A DNA stretch of 64,000 nt from Streptomyces verrucosisporus (lineage in GTDB: Bacteria; Actinomycetota; Actinomycetes; Streptomycetales; Streptomycetaceae), in the NCBI RefSeq assembly GCF_017114865.1, contig NZ_JADEYH010000012.1, positions 105,730 through 169,729 of the forward strand. The letters are read 5' to 3'. This document shows positions 51,928-64,000 of the stretch, piece after piece (position 1 is the first letter of the stretch; the number at the start of each line of letters is the position of its first letter). Under the pieces are notes generated by a model. It saw only the letters and a list, made by a program, of their open reading frames with translations. It did not search any database and was not told where the DNA came from. Position numbers and translations under genes: made by a program.

Positions 51928-53403
51928 GTGAGTACGACTGCACCGGCAGCCGCCACCGGCTTCTGCCGGGTCACCATCGTCGCGCCCGACAGCCGCATCG
52001 ATGTGGCCCTCCCCGAGGACGTGCCGGCCGCCGATCTGTACCCCGAGATCCTCCGCCTCAGCGGCCAGGCCTCCGCGGAGGGCGCCCCCGTCGGCTACCA
52101 CCTGGTGCGCCGCGACGGCGGAGTGCTCGACAGCGCCCGCTCCCTGGCGGCCCAGCAGATCCTGGACGGCGAGGTCCTCAGCCTCCGCCCGTTCGCCGAG
52201 TCGCTGCCGCCGGCCGTCTTCGACGACGTCTCCGACGCGGTCGCCTCCGCGGTCTCCAGGGACCGCCGGATGTGGAGCGACGACCTGATGCGCGGTGCCG
52301 GGCTGGTCGGCGGCGTGGTGCTGCTGTCGCTCATGGCCTTCGTGCTGTGGTTCGCCGACCCGGTCCGCCACGACATGCACAGCCTGCCGGGCATCCTCGC
52401 CGCCGTGACCGGGGTGCTGCTGATCGCCTTCGCGGCGGTACGGGCCCGGGTGTACGACGACCGGCCCTCCGCGACGGCGCTCGGACTCGCCTCCCTGCCG
52501 CACGTGATGATCGCCGGCTCCGGACTGCTGCCCCTGGCGGACGGCGGCGGCATCGGCAGGCTGCAGTTCCTGCTCGGATGCGTGGCCGTCCTCGTCGCCT
52601 CCGTCGCCCTGATCGCCGCCATGCCGGGCGGGGACGGCCCGTTCGTCGCCGCCGCCTTCGCCGCCGCCATCGGCACCCTGGCCACCTTCACCGGCATCCT
52701 CGCCGAACTGAGCCCGGTGCAGACCGCGGCCGTGTGCGCCCCCGTGGCGATCGGCGCCATCGCCTTCCTGCCCGGCCTGTCCGCCCGTTTCGCCCGGCTC
52801 CCCATCGGCTACAACGCGCCGCGCACCGGCACCATGCGCTACGACGAGGACCCCGACGCCGCTCCCGACACCGCGGGCCCCGTCGACGCGGACCGCGTCG
52901 CGTCCCAGGCCCGCCGCGGCCACGAGGCGCTGCTCGGCCTCGTCGGCGGCTGCTCGGCCGTCACCGTCGCGTCGGCGGCCGTCCTGGGCTTCTCCGACTC
53001 CGGCTGGGGGCAGCTCCTCGCCCTGGCCGCCGGCCTGGCGGCGCTGACGCGCGCCCGCCTGTTCCGCTACACCGCCCAGGTCGCCTGCACCCTCGCCGCG
53101 GGGCTGGCCGCCCTGGCCCTCCTCGCGCTCGGACTGGCCCTCAACCCGCCCGCCGACCTGGTGGGCGAACTGCTGGCCGGGGACGGAGGCCCGCTGGACC
53201 TGCGCACCGTCTGGCTGTCGGCCGCCCTGGCCGGAGCGGCGTCACTGGCCACGGCCATCGGCCTGGTCGTGCCGCGGCGCGGCGTCACACCCTTCTGGGG
53301 CCGCTTCCTCGACTTCGCCGAGGGCTTCGTCCTGCTGTCGCTGGTCCCGCTGTGCCTGGCGGTGCTGGACGCCTACTCCGCCGCGCGGAGCATGACCGGC
53401 TGA
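51928..53403 (+). CDS. eccD: Type VII secretion membrane channel protein EccD
   Basis: The 491 residues start with a ubiquitin-like YukD domain (GFCRVTIVAPDSRIDVALPE, DLYPEILRLSGQ, LDGEVLSLRPFAE; about 10-95). About eleven membrane helices follow from residue 125 on, from MRGAGLVGGVVLLSLMAFVL to the end. EccD is the main membrane-spanning subunit of the ESX complex. GTG 51928 follows GGGGGAT. It stands apart from the eccB operon, divergent from eccC, with rpsO 236 bp downstream. Confidence 0.95.
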   Translation: MSTTAPAAATGFCRVTIVAPDSRIDVALPEDVPAADLYPEILRLSGQASAEGAPVGYHLVRRDGGVLDSARSLAAQQILDGEVLSLRPFAESLPPAVFDDVSDAVASAVSRDRRMWSDDLMRGAGLVGGVVLLSLMAFVLWFADPVRHDMHSLPGILAAVTGVLLIAFAAVRARVYDDRPSATALGLASLPHVMIAGSGLLPLADGGGIGRLQFLLGCVAVLVASVALIAAMPGGDGPFVAAAFAAAIGTLATFTGILAELSPVQTAAVCAPVAIGAIAFLPGLSARFARLPIGYNAPRTGTMRYDEDPDAAPDTAGPVDADRVASQARRGHEALLGLVGGCSAVTVASAAVLGFSDSGWGQLLALAAGLAALTRARLFRYTAQVACTLAAGLAALALLALGLALNPPADLVGELLAGDGGPLDLRTVWLSAALAGAASLATAIGLVVPRRGVTPFWGRFLDFAEGFVLLSLVPLCLAVLDAYSAARSMTG

Positions 53404-53639
53404 GACGGACGTCCGGGAGCGTCCGGGCGCCCCGGCGGCCTCCGGGTTCCGGCGGCGACCTGCGGTGAGCGGCCCGTCGCACGACTGGTAGGGTTGTCGG
53501 CGGCCGTTTGTGTACGCGTCTTCCGGTGACCACCTGGAGGCAGCGCCCAGCGGACCCCGCCTCCCGAGTCATGGAAGATCCCCTGCGCGGAAGACCAGGG
53601 GCACTCGGTGGCCTCGACGAAGAACCCAAGGAGTATCGC

Positions 53640-53927
53640 GTGCCGCTCGACGCCGCTACGAAGAAGCAGATCATGGCCGAGTTCGCCACCAAGGAGGGGG
53701 ACACCGGCTCTCCCGAGGTCCAGGTCGCGATGCTCACCCGCCGCATCTCGGACCTCACCGAGCACCTGAAGACCCACAAGCACGACCACCACTCCCGCCG
53801 GGGCCTGCTGCTCCTGGTCGGCCAGCGCCGCCGCCTGCTGCAGTACCTGGCGAAGAAGGACATCCAGCGCTTCCGCGCGCTGGTCGAGCGCCTGGGCATC
53901 CGCCGCGGTGCGGCCGGCGCCCGGTAG
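53640..53927 (+). CDS. rpsO: 30S ribosomal protein S15
   Basis: The 95-residue protein is a typical S15 ([60 protein letters not shown]) that binds the 16S central domain early in assembly. The start is GTG 53640 after CAAGGAG. The 236 bp upstream should hold its promoter. It is followed by a hairpin and pnp, the arrangement seen in most bacteria. Confidence 0.98.
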   Translation: MPLDAATKKQIMAEFATKEGDTGSPEVQVAMLTRRISDLTEHLKTHKHDHHSRRGLLLLVGQRRRLLQYLAKKDIQRFRALVERLGIRRGAAGAR

Positions 53928-53938
53928 TACGCCGTGAG

Positions 53939-53971
53939 AGGGAGCGGTTCCCGCAAGGGGAACCGCTCCCT
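53939..53971 (+). terminator. rpsO-pnp intergenic hairpin
   Basis: A perfect 14-bp stem (53939-53952 with 53958-53971) and loop GCAAG begins 11 bp after the rpsO stop. It may act as a partial terminator and as a double-strand processing site. RNase III cleavage between rpsO and pnp is known in E. coli and Streptomyces. Confidence 0.78.
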
Positions 53972-54205
53972 TCGCCGTACTCGCGGCACCTCACAGGCAC
54001 TCACGGAGGCCGGAAGCTTTGTAGTCTGGTCCCACAACGACATACGAGAACGAGGCGGAGCGCCTTCACGCCGCCGGTCCTCGGTAGTGGCCCCCGGGCA
54101 AAAAGGCCCCGGGAGCTTCGATCGAAGACCGGCCCGTACGGGAAGACGCTCCACCGCCACCGTCCGAGCCACACGGGCACGGACGCAGACGAGGAGAATT
54201 CCCTG

Positions 54206-58682
<4,477 letters not shown>

Positions 58683-58687
58683 GAACC

Positions 58688-59149
58688 ATGGGCGGAAAGA
58701 TCACCTACGCCTTCCTCGCCGTCTCGCTGGTCGCCGTCTTCGCGGTGGTGGCGGTGCAGGGCGTGCTGCTGCTGAGGACGGGCGAGCCCGCCGCGATGGG
58801 GATAGGGGTCGTCGCCTTCGTCCTCCCGTGCGTCGGTGCCTGGTTCCTGTGGCACAACACCCGCTTCGCGCGGAACGCCGGCCGTCTGGCGCGGGAGCTG
58901 GAGGCCGAGGGCGGGCTGCCGCAGGACGGTCCCGCGCGGACGGCGGGCGGACGCGTGGACAAGGCGTCGGCGGACGAGGTATTCGCCCGGCGCAAGGAGG
59001 AGACCGAGGCCGCCCCGGACGACTGGCGCTGCTGGTTCCGGCTGGCCGTGGCCTACCACGACGCCCGGGACACCCCGCGGGCCCGCAAGGCCATGCAGCG
59101 CGCCATCGCACTGCACGACGGCAGGCCCGTGCGGGAGACCGCCGCCTGA
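58688..59149 (+). CDS. Membrane protein with TPR-like C-terminus
   Basis: The 153-residue product has two membrane spans (about 6-29 and 37-55), then a charged cytosolic part with a helical pair WRCWFRLAVAYHDARDTPRA and RKAMQRAIALHDGRP, resembling one tetratricopeptide repeat. It starts 5 bp after dapB and is probably in the same transcript. Function unknown. Confidence 0.78.
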   Translation: MGGKITYAFLAVSLVAVFAVVAVQGVLLLRTGEPAAMGIGVVAFVLPCVGAWFLWHNTRFARNAGRLARELEAEGGLPQDGPARTAGGRVDKASADEVFARRKEETEAAPDDWRCWFRLAVAYHDARDTPRARKAMQRAIALHDGRPVRETAA

Positions 59150-59189
59150 ACGGAGCCCGCCGCCCCGGGGCCCGTCGCGCCGGCGTGGG

Positions 59190-59759
59190 CTAGCGGCGGT
59201 TCTCCGCGGCCCAGCCCTCGACCACGTCCGCCGCCTCGTCGAAGGAGTCGGGGCGGGACAGGAAGTCGGCGTTGTGGTCGGTCAGCACCGGCCTCAGCGC
59301 CTCGCCGCGCCGCGGTTCGACGAGCAGGGCCTGCCCCTGCACGGTCCGCGGCAGGCCCAGCCATTTCACCGGCTGCTGTACGGTGCGCACGGCCGAGACC
59401 TCGCGCCAGGACAGCGTCGTGGTCGAGACCAGGCCCACCTGGCGTATCCCGCGGGCGCTGACCCACACCCCCACCCGCAGCAGCCGCAGCGCGTACGCGA
59501 TCACCAGTGCCGCCACCAGCAGGCACACGAGTGCCTCCACGGCGGCGCCCGCCATGGCGATGATCAGGGTGGACATCAGCATGTAGGCGGCGAGCAGCAG
59601 AGTCAGCGCCGCTCCGGCGACCCGCCAGGGGCCCGGCCGGTAAGGTCGACGCCATCTCTCCCGCTCCTCGTACGGCAGCGGTGCGTCGGAGGCGGTGGCG
59701 TCCAGTTCGCCGTCGGCCGTCAGGAAGTGCAGTGGCACGGAATCCTCGCTCACGGACAC
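59190..59759 (-). CDS. PH-domain membrane protein
   Basis: The 189 residues have two adjacent membrane helices (about 47-90) followed by a bacterial PH-like domain (VGVWVSARGIRQVGLVSTTT, LSWREVSAVRTVQQPVKWLG, QALLVEPRRGEALRPVLTDH). Such proteins are widespread in actinobacteria, function unknown. It converges with the dapB-side gene and precedes no other gene on its strand within about 40 bp. Confidence 0.82.
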   Translation of the reverse strand: MSVSEDSVPLHFLTADGELDATASDAPLPYEERERWRRPYRPGPWRVAGAALTLLLAAYMLMSTLIIAMAGAAVEALVCLLVAALVIAYALRLLRVGVWVSARGIRQVGLVSTTTLSWREVSAVRTVQQPVKWLGLPRTVQGQALLVEPRRGEALRPVLTDHNADFLSRPDSFDEAADVVEGWAAENRR

Positions 59760-59790
59760 AGTGGGTGGGGGCCTGTGAGCGAGGAGATTA

Positions 59791-60030
59791 TCAGCGGCTC
59801 TCGGCGGCGGTCGGTCGGTCCGGCCCGCCGTCCTGCGGCCGCGGGGTGTCCAGGGCCGGCATCCCCAGGAGCAGGGATCCCACGAGGCCGGCGACCACGA
59901 CCACTCCCAGCAGCACGCGACCGGCCATGTCCGCCCTCGACGGACGGCGGCGCGGCGGAGTGACGTTACTGCGGAAGTGCCCGGAGTCGGCGACGAAGGC
60001 GAAGGGCACGGACTCCTCGCGGCGGACCAT
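59791..60030 (-). CDS. Small single-span membrane protein
   Basis: From ATG 60030 (AAGGAG upstream) the 79-residue product has a soluble N-terminus with Arg-rich SNVTPPRRRPSRADM and one membrane helix (AGRVLLGVVVVAGLVGSLLL). Its Pro/Asp-rich C-terminal tail probably lies outside. It is divergent from thyX across 223 bp. No family recognised. Confidence 0.68.
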   Translation of the reverse strand: MVRREESVPFAFVADSGHFRSNVTPPRRRPSRADMAGRVLLGVVVVAGLVGSLLLGMPALDTPRPQDGGPDRPTAAESR

Positions 60031-60253
60031 CTGCTGCTGCTCCTTCAAGGGTGGTCTGTACTGCCACGGGGAGAACGCCCAGGCATTCGGGTAAGTGCCC
60101 GTTTTCCGTTGCTTGCGGAAGAATATCAGCGACCGTGCCCGCCGCCGTGCGGGCGGAGGCGGGCCGAGGGGGCGAGGTCGCCCCCCGGTTCGCCCCCGCC
60201 ATAGGCTGTGCGCCGCCCCGACTTCCCGCGTGGCACGACCGAAAGGATTCCCG

Positions 60254-60982
60254 GTGTCCGACGCCCCCGACATCCGCTTCCGCAGTGACATGACCGTCGA
60301 GCTGGTCAAACACTCGGCCGCAGACACCGACGTGCTGTGGGCGGCGCGGGTCTCTACCGCGGGTGAGCAGTCCCTGGAGGAGCTGGAGAAGGATCCGCAG
60401 CGCTCCAGGGGGCTGATCAACTTCCTGATGCGCGACCGGCACGGCAGCCCGTTCGAGCACAACTCGATGACCTTCTTCATCAGCGCGCCGCTGTTCGTCT
60501 TCCGTGAGTTCCACCGCCACAGGGCCGGCTGGAGCTACAACGAGGAGAGCGGCAGGTACCGGGAGCTGGAGCCCGTCTTCTACGTGCCGGACACCTCCCG
60601 CAAGCTGGTGCAGGAGGGGCGTCCGGGCAAGTACCGGTTCGTCGAGGGCACGGCCGAGCAGCACCGGGGCACCGTCCGCACCCTTGAGGACAGCTACCGG
60701 CGCTCCTACGAGGCGTACCAGGGGATGCTGGACACGGGCATCGCCCGCGAGGTCGCCCGCGCGGCTCTTCCGGTCGGCCTTTACTCCTCGATGTACGCCA
60801 CCTGCAACGCCCGGTCGCTGATGCACTTCCTGGGGTTGCGGACCCGGCACGAACTGGCGAAGGTGCCCTCCTTCCCGCAGCGGGAGATCGAGATGGTCGC
60901 CGAGCGCATGGAGGCGCACTGGGCCGGTCTCATGCCGCTGACGCACGAGGCGTTCAACGCCAACGGGCGGGTCGCCCCGTAG
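60254..60982 (+). CDS. thyX: Flavin-dependent thymidylate synthase
   Basis: ThyX makes dTMP from dUMP using FAD, NADPH and methylene-tetrahydrofolate. The 242 residues carry the ThyX signature FREFHRHRAGWSYNEESGRY (RHR-x7-S-type, near 83-102), SPFEHNSMTFFISAP and NARSLMHFLGLRTRHELAKV. This is the folate-saving alternative to ThyA. GTG 60254 follows GAAAGGA. It lies between dapB and dapA, as in other streptomycetes. Confidence 0.97.
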   Translation: MSDAPDIRFRSDMTVELVKHSAADTDVLWAARVSTAGEQSLEELEKDPQRSRGLINFLMRDRHGSPFEHNSMTFFISAPLFVFREFHRHRAGWSYNEESGRYRELEPVFYVPDTSRKLVQEGRPGKYRFVEGTAEQHRGTVRTLEDSYRRSYEAYQGMLDTGIAREVARAALPVGLYSSMYATCNARSLMHFLGLRTRHELAKVPSFPQREIEMVAERMEAHWAGLMPLTHEAFNANGRVAP

Positions 60983-61052
60983 CACGTGGACCGTCGCTAT
61001 CTATGTCCGGATTGCGGCTTTTGGAAATGTTCGTCTACGCTTTTCCCACGGA

Positions 61053-61090
61053 CCCGGCACTGTCTGAACCCCCGAGCGGACAGTGCCGGG
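61053..61090 (+). terminator. Hairpin after thyX
   Basis: A perfect 12-bp stem (61053-61064 with 61079-61090) and 14-base loop lies about 70 bp after the thyX stop and ends 58 bp before dapA, so dapA probably starts from its own promoter just beyond or inside this region. Confidence 0.65.
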
Positions 61091-61148
61091 CTCCTCAACC
61101 GCCTCCCGAGGGCGCGCCGGACCTCAGGCTGCGAGTAGCGTGGGACCC

Positions 61149-62048
61149 ATGGCTCCGACCTCCACACCGCAGACGCCCTTCGGGCGGGTCCTGACCGCGA
61201 TGGTCACGCCGTTCACCGCGGACGGCGATCTCGACCTCGACGGCGCGCAGCAGCTCGCCGTCCACCTGGTGGACGCCGGTAACGACGGCATCGTCGTCAA
61301 CGGCACCACCGGTGAGTCCCCGACCACCGGCGATGCGGAGAAAGCCCAGCTCGTGAGGGCCGTGGTCGAGGCGGTCGGAGACCGTGCCCACGTCGTCGCC
61401 GGAGCCGGCACCAACGACACCCGGCACAGCCTGGAACTGGCCCGTGCGGCCGAGCGGGCCGGCGCCCACGGCCTGCTGGCCGTCACGCCGTACTACAGCA
61501 AGCCCCCGCAGGAGGGCCTGTACCGGCACTTCACCGCCATCGCCGACGCCACCGGCCTGCCGGTCATGCTCTACGACATCCCCGGCCGCAGCGGCGTCCC
61601 CATCAACACCGAGACCATCGTCCGACTGGCCGAGCATCCGAGGATCGTCGCCAACAAGGACGCCAAGGGCGATCTGGGGCGCGCGAGCTGGGCCATCGCC
61701 ACCAGCGGACTGGCCTGGTACAGCGGCGACGACATGCTCAACCTCCCGCTGCTGTCCGTCGGCGCCGTCGGTTTCGTCTCGGTCGTCGGCCACGTGGTCG
61801 CCCCCGAGCTGCGCGCTCTGCTGGACGCCCACCTCAGCGGCGACGTGACCAAGGCGACGGAGATCCACCAGAAGCTGCTGCCGGTCTTCACCGGTATGTT
61901 CCGCACCCAGGGCGTGATCACCACCAAGGCCGCCCTCGCACTCCAGAAGCTGCCGGCAGGTCCCCTGCGCATGCCGCTCGTCGAGCTGACCCCTGAGGAG
62001 ACCGAGCAGCTCAAGCGCGATCTCGCCGCCGGCGGGGTACAGCTCTGA
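61149..62048 (+). CDS. dapA: 4-hydroxy-tetrahydrodipicolinate synthase
   Basis: DapA condenses pyruvate and aspartate semialdehyde in the first step of lysine/diaminopimelate synthesis. The 299 residues show VTPFTADGDLDLDGAQQLAV, GTTGESPTTGDAEKAQLVRA (near 50-69), LLAVTPYYSKPPQEGLYRHF (near 113-132) with the catalytic tyrosine, VMLYDIPGRSGV, and IVANKDAKGDL with the Schiff-base lysine near 173. ATG 61149 is at the family position. RNase J follows after 102 bp. Confidence 0.98.
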   Translation: MAPTSTPQTPFGRVLTAMVTPFTADGDLDLDGAQQLAVHLVDAGNDGIVVNGTTGESPTTGDAEKAQLVRAVVEAVGDRAHVVAGAGTNDTRHSLELARAAERAGAHGLLAVTPYYSKPPQEGLYRHFTAIADATGLPVMLYDIPGRSGVPINTETIVRLAEHPRIVANKDAKGDLGRASWAIATSGLAWYSGDDMLNLPLLSVGAVGFVSVVGHVVAPELRALLDAHLSGDVTKATEIHQKLLPVFTGMFRTQGVITTKAALALQKLPAGPLRMPLVELTPEETEQLKRDLAAGGVQL

Positions 62049-62098
62049 AACAGACTTCACAACTGGATACGGACCAACAACTGCAAGTGCACGACGAT

Positions 62099-62134
62099 CG
62101 CGCGCCACGTGCCCGCCAGGGTGCGTGGCGCGCG
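62099..62134 (+). promoter_or_regulatory. Hairpin just upstream of the RNase J ribosome site
   Basis: An 11-bp perfect stem (62099-62109 with 62124-62134), extendable to about 16 pairs with G-U and G-C pairs, ends 4 bases before GAGGAG and 16 bases before the TTG start. It could be the dapA terminator, or a structure controlling the RNase J message, for example by self-cleavage. Confidence 0.55.
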
Positions 62135-62150
62135 TGGTGAGGAGAGACTT

Positions 62151-63836
62151 TTGAGTCACCCGCATCCCGAACTCGGCCCGCCGCCGCCACTGCCCGAAGG
62201 CGGCCTGCGCGTCACCCCGCTGGGCGGCCTGGGGGAGATCGGCCGCAACATGACCGTCTTCGAGTACGGCGGCCGGCTGCTCATCGTCGACTGCGGCGTC
62301 CTCTTCCCCGAGGAGGAGCAGCCCGGAGTCGACCTGATCCTCCCGGACTTCAGCTCCGTGCGGGACCGGCTGGAGGACATCGACGGCATCGTCCTGACCC
62401 ACGGTCACGAGGACCACATCGGCGGCGTCCCGTACCTGCTGAGGGAGAAGCCGGACATCCCGCTGATCGGCTCCAAGCTGACCCTGGCCCTGATCGAGGC
62501 CAAGCTGCAGGAGCACCGCATCCGTCCCTACACCCTTGAGGTGACCGAGGGCGACCGCGAGCGCATCGGCCCCTTCGACTGCGAGTTCGTGGCGGTCAAC
62601 CACTCCATCCCGGACGCCCTGGCCGTCGCCGTCCGCACCCCCGCGGGCATGGCCGTGCACACCGGTGACTTCAAGATGGACCAGCTTCCGCTGGACCGAC
62701 GCCTCACCGACCTGCGCGCCTTCGCGCGTCTGGGCGAGGAGGGCATCGACCTGCTGCTGTCGGACTCCACGAACGCCGAGGTGCCGGGCTTCACCCCGCA
62801 CGAGCGCGACATCTCCCAGGTGCTGCGCCAGGTGTTCGCCGGAGCACAGAGGCGCATCATCGTGGCGAGTTTCGCCAGTCACGTCCACCGCATCCAGCAG
62901 ATCCTCGACGCGGCCCACGAGTACGGCCGCCGTGTCGCCTTCGTCGGCCGCTCGATGGTCCGGAACATGGGCATCGCCCGGGACCTGGGCTATCTCAAGG
63001 TGCCCGCGGGGCTCGTCGTGGACGTCAAGACGCTGGACGACCTGCCGGACGACGAGGTGGTACTCGTCTGCACCGGGTCGCAGGGTGAGCCGATGGCGGC
63101 GCTGTCGCGGATGGCCAACCGCGACCATCAGATCCGCATCGTCCCCGGCGACACGGTGATCCTGGCCTCCTCGCTGATCCCGGGCAACGAGAACGCGGTC
63201 TACCGGGTGATCAACGGGCTGACCCGCTGGGGCGCCAACGTCGTCCACAAGGGCAACGCCAAGGTCCACGTCTCCGGCCATGCATCGGCCGGCGAACTGC
63301 TGTACTTCTACAACATCTGCCGTCCGAGGAACCTGATGCCGGTCCACGGCGAGTGGCGCCATCTGCGCGCCAACGCGGAACTGGGCGCGCAGACCGGTGT
63401 ACCCAAGGATCACATCGTGATCGCCGAGGACGGTGTGGTGGTCGACCTGATCGAGGGCAGGGCCAAGATCGCCGGAAAGGTCCAGGCAGGCTACGTATAC
63501 GTCGACGGTCTGTCGGTCGGCGACGTCACCGAGACATCGCTGAAGGACCGCAGGATCCTGGGAGAGGAGGGGATCATCTCGATCTTCGTGGTGGTGGACA
63601 GCACCACCGGCAAGATCACAGGTGGTCCGCACATCCAGTCCCGGGGTTCCGGCATCGACGACAAGGACTTCGAGTCGGTGATCCCCAAGATCGACGAGGT
63701 CCTGGCCAAGTCGGCTCAGGACGGCATCTCCGAGCCGCACCAGGTGCAGCAGCTCGTCCGCCGTGTGGTGGGCAGGTGGGTGTCGGACAACTACCGCCGC
63801 CGGCCCATGATCCTCCCCGTGGTCGTCGAGGTCTGA
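62151..63836 (+). CDS. rnj: Ribonuclease J
   Basis: RNase J is a metallo-beta-lactamase/beta-CASP nuclease with endo- and 5'-exonuclease activity. The 561 residues have the metal motif LTHGHEDHIGGVPYLL (near 81-96), HTGDFKMDQLP (near 169-179), SDSTNAEVPGFTPHE, the beta-CASP part (IVASFASHVHRIQQILDAAH, VFVG-like FVGRSMVRNM), GNAKVHVSGHASAGELL and a C-terminal domain. The start is TTG 62151 with GAGGAG 6 bases upstream; no ATG or GTG fits the family start. The rare start and the preceding hairpin may keep expression low. Confidence 0.97.
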   Translation: MSHPHPELGPPPPLPEGGLRVTPLGGLGEIGRNMTVFEYGGRLLIVDCGVLFPEEEQPGVDLILPDFSSVRDRLEDIDGIVLTHGHEDHIGGVPYLLREKPDIPLIGSKLTLALIEAKLQEHRIRPYTLEVTEGDRERIGPFDCEFVAVNHSIPDALAVAVRTPAGMAVHTGDFKMDQLPLDRRLTDLRAFARLGEEGIDLLLSDSTNAEVPGFTPHERDISQVLRQVFAGAQRRIIVASFASHVHRIQQILDAAHEYGRRVAFVGRSMVRNMGIARDLGYLKVPAGLVVDVKTLDDLPDDEVVLVCTGSQGEPMAALSRMANRDHQIRIVPGDTVILASSLIPGNENAVYRVINGLTRWGANVVHKGNAKVHVSGHASAGELLYFYNICRPRNLMPVHGEWRHLRANAELGAQTGVPKDHIVIAEDGVVVDLIEGRAKIAGKVQAGYVYVDGLSVGDVTETSLKDRRILGEEGIISIFVVVDSTTGKITGGPHIQSRGSGIDDKDFESVIPKIDEVLAKSAQDGISEPHQVQQLVRRVVGRWVSDNYRRRPMILPVVVEV

Positions 63837-63846
63837 GGCTCAACCA

Positions 63847-63886
63847 GGAGCGGGGCGCCCGGATTTGCATCCGGGCGCCCCGCTCC
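63847..63886 (+). terminator. Hairpin after RNase J
   Basis: A perfect 18-bp stem (63847-63864 with 63869-63886) closing a TTGC loop starts 10 bp after the RNase J stop. The remaining bases to 64000 show no gene I can support. Confidence 0.8.
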
Positions 63887-64000
63887 AGTACGTTTAGGGC
63901 TCCGCCGAACGGGAACCGAAAACAGTCTTGCACTGGAAGGTTCCCGGCCGCCGGAATCAGTGAACGGGACGGAAACGGACCGGAAAATGATTCTGGTAAG

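Overview
The window reads as chromosomal DNA of a Streptomyces or a very close relative. GC content is very high with strong third-position bias, GTG and TTG starts are common, genes are joined by ATGA/GTGA/TGATG overlaps, and intergenic hairpins lack U-tracts. Content and order (dxr, site-2 protease, ispG, proS, rimP-nusA-ylxR-infB, rbfA-truB-ribF, a type VII secretion block, rpsO-pnp, dapB, thyX, dapA, RNase J) match the conserved Streptomyces core as I know it. I see no rRNA, tRNA, CRISPR array, phage or biosynthetic gene cluster.

Bases 1-16505 are the variable part. They hold a truncated LacI-family repressor gene with two matching operators, an acyl-CoA dehydrogenase, and a complete-ended but internally deleted IS1380-family element. 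A lower-GC block follows (WXG-like protein, WXG-alpha/beta hydrolase, lipoprotein), then a hydrolase, a MarR regulator divergent from an EamA exporter and an NAD(P)-binding protein. A second three-gene locus (helical protein, WXG-muramidase-like protein, lipoprotein), a GNAT, an XRE/DUF397 pair and a set of overlapping small genes complete it.

Bases 16610-34642 are housekeeping. They cover isoprenoid precursor synthesis (dxr, ispG) with an intramembrane protease, two GNATs, prolyl-tRNA synthetase, a degenerate aminoglycoside-kinase-like protein, a ferritin-like protein with a putative Tat lipoprotein, and the transcription/translation run rimP-nusA-ylxR-infB followed by ylxP-like, rbfA, truB and ribF.

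Bases 34727-53403 form an actinobacterial type VII (ESX) secretion locus. It has a proline-rich MinD-like ATPase, an unknown cytosolic protein, EccE, EccB, two mycosin proteases, a WXG-like helical protein, a WXG protein with a long Gly/Pro-rich tail ending in a YxxxD-type signal, two EsxA/EsxB-type proteins, a DUF397 protein, EccC and EccD. The two effector-like loci at 4.1-6.6 kb and 11.2-13.8 kb share one architecture and could supply substrates to this machine. That link is inference.

Bases 53640-63836 hold rpsO-pnp, an M16 peptidase, lysine-pathway dapB and dapA, thyX and the TTG-started RNase J gene, with three small membrane or PH-domain proteins between. PNPase and RNase J, two main RNA-decay enzymes, thus flank the lysine and thymidylate genes. 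Several strong hairpins lie where termination, mRNA processing or start-site control is plausible.
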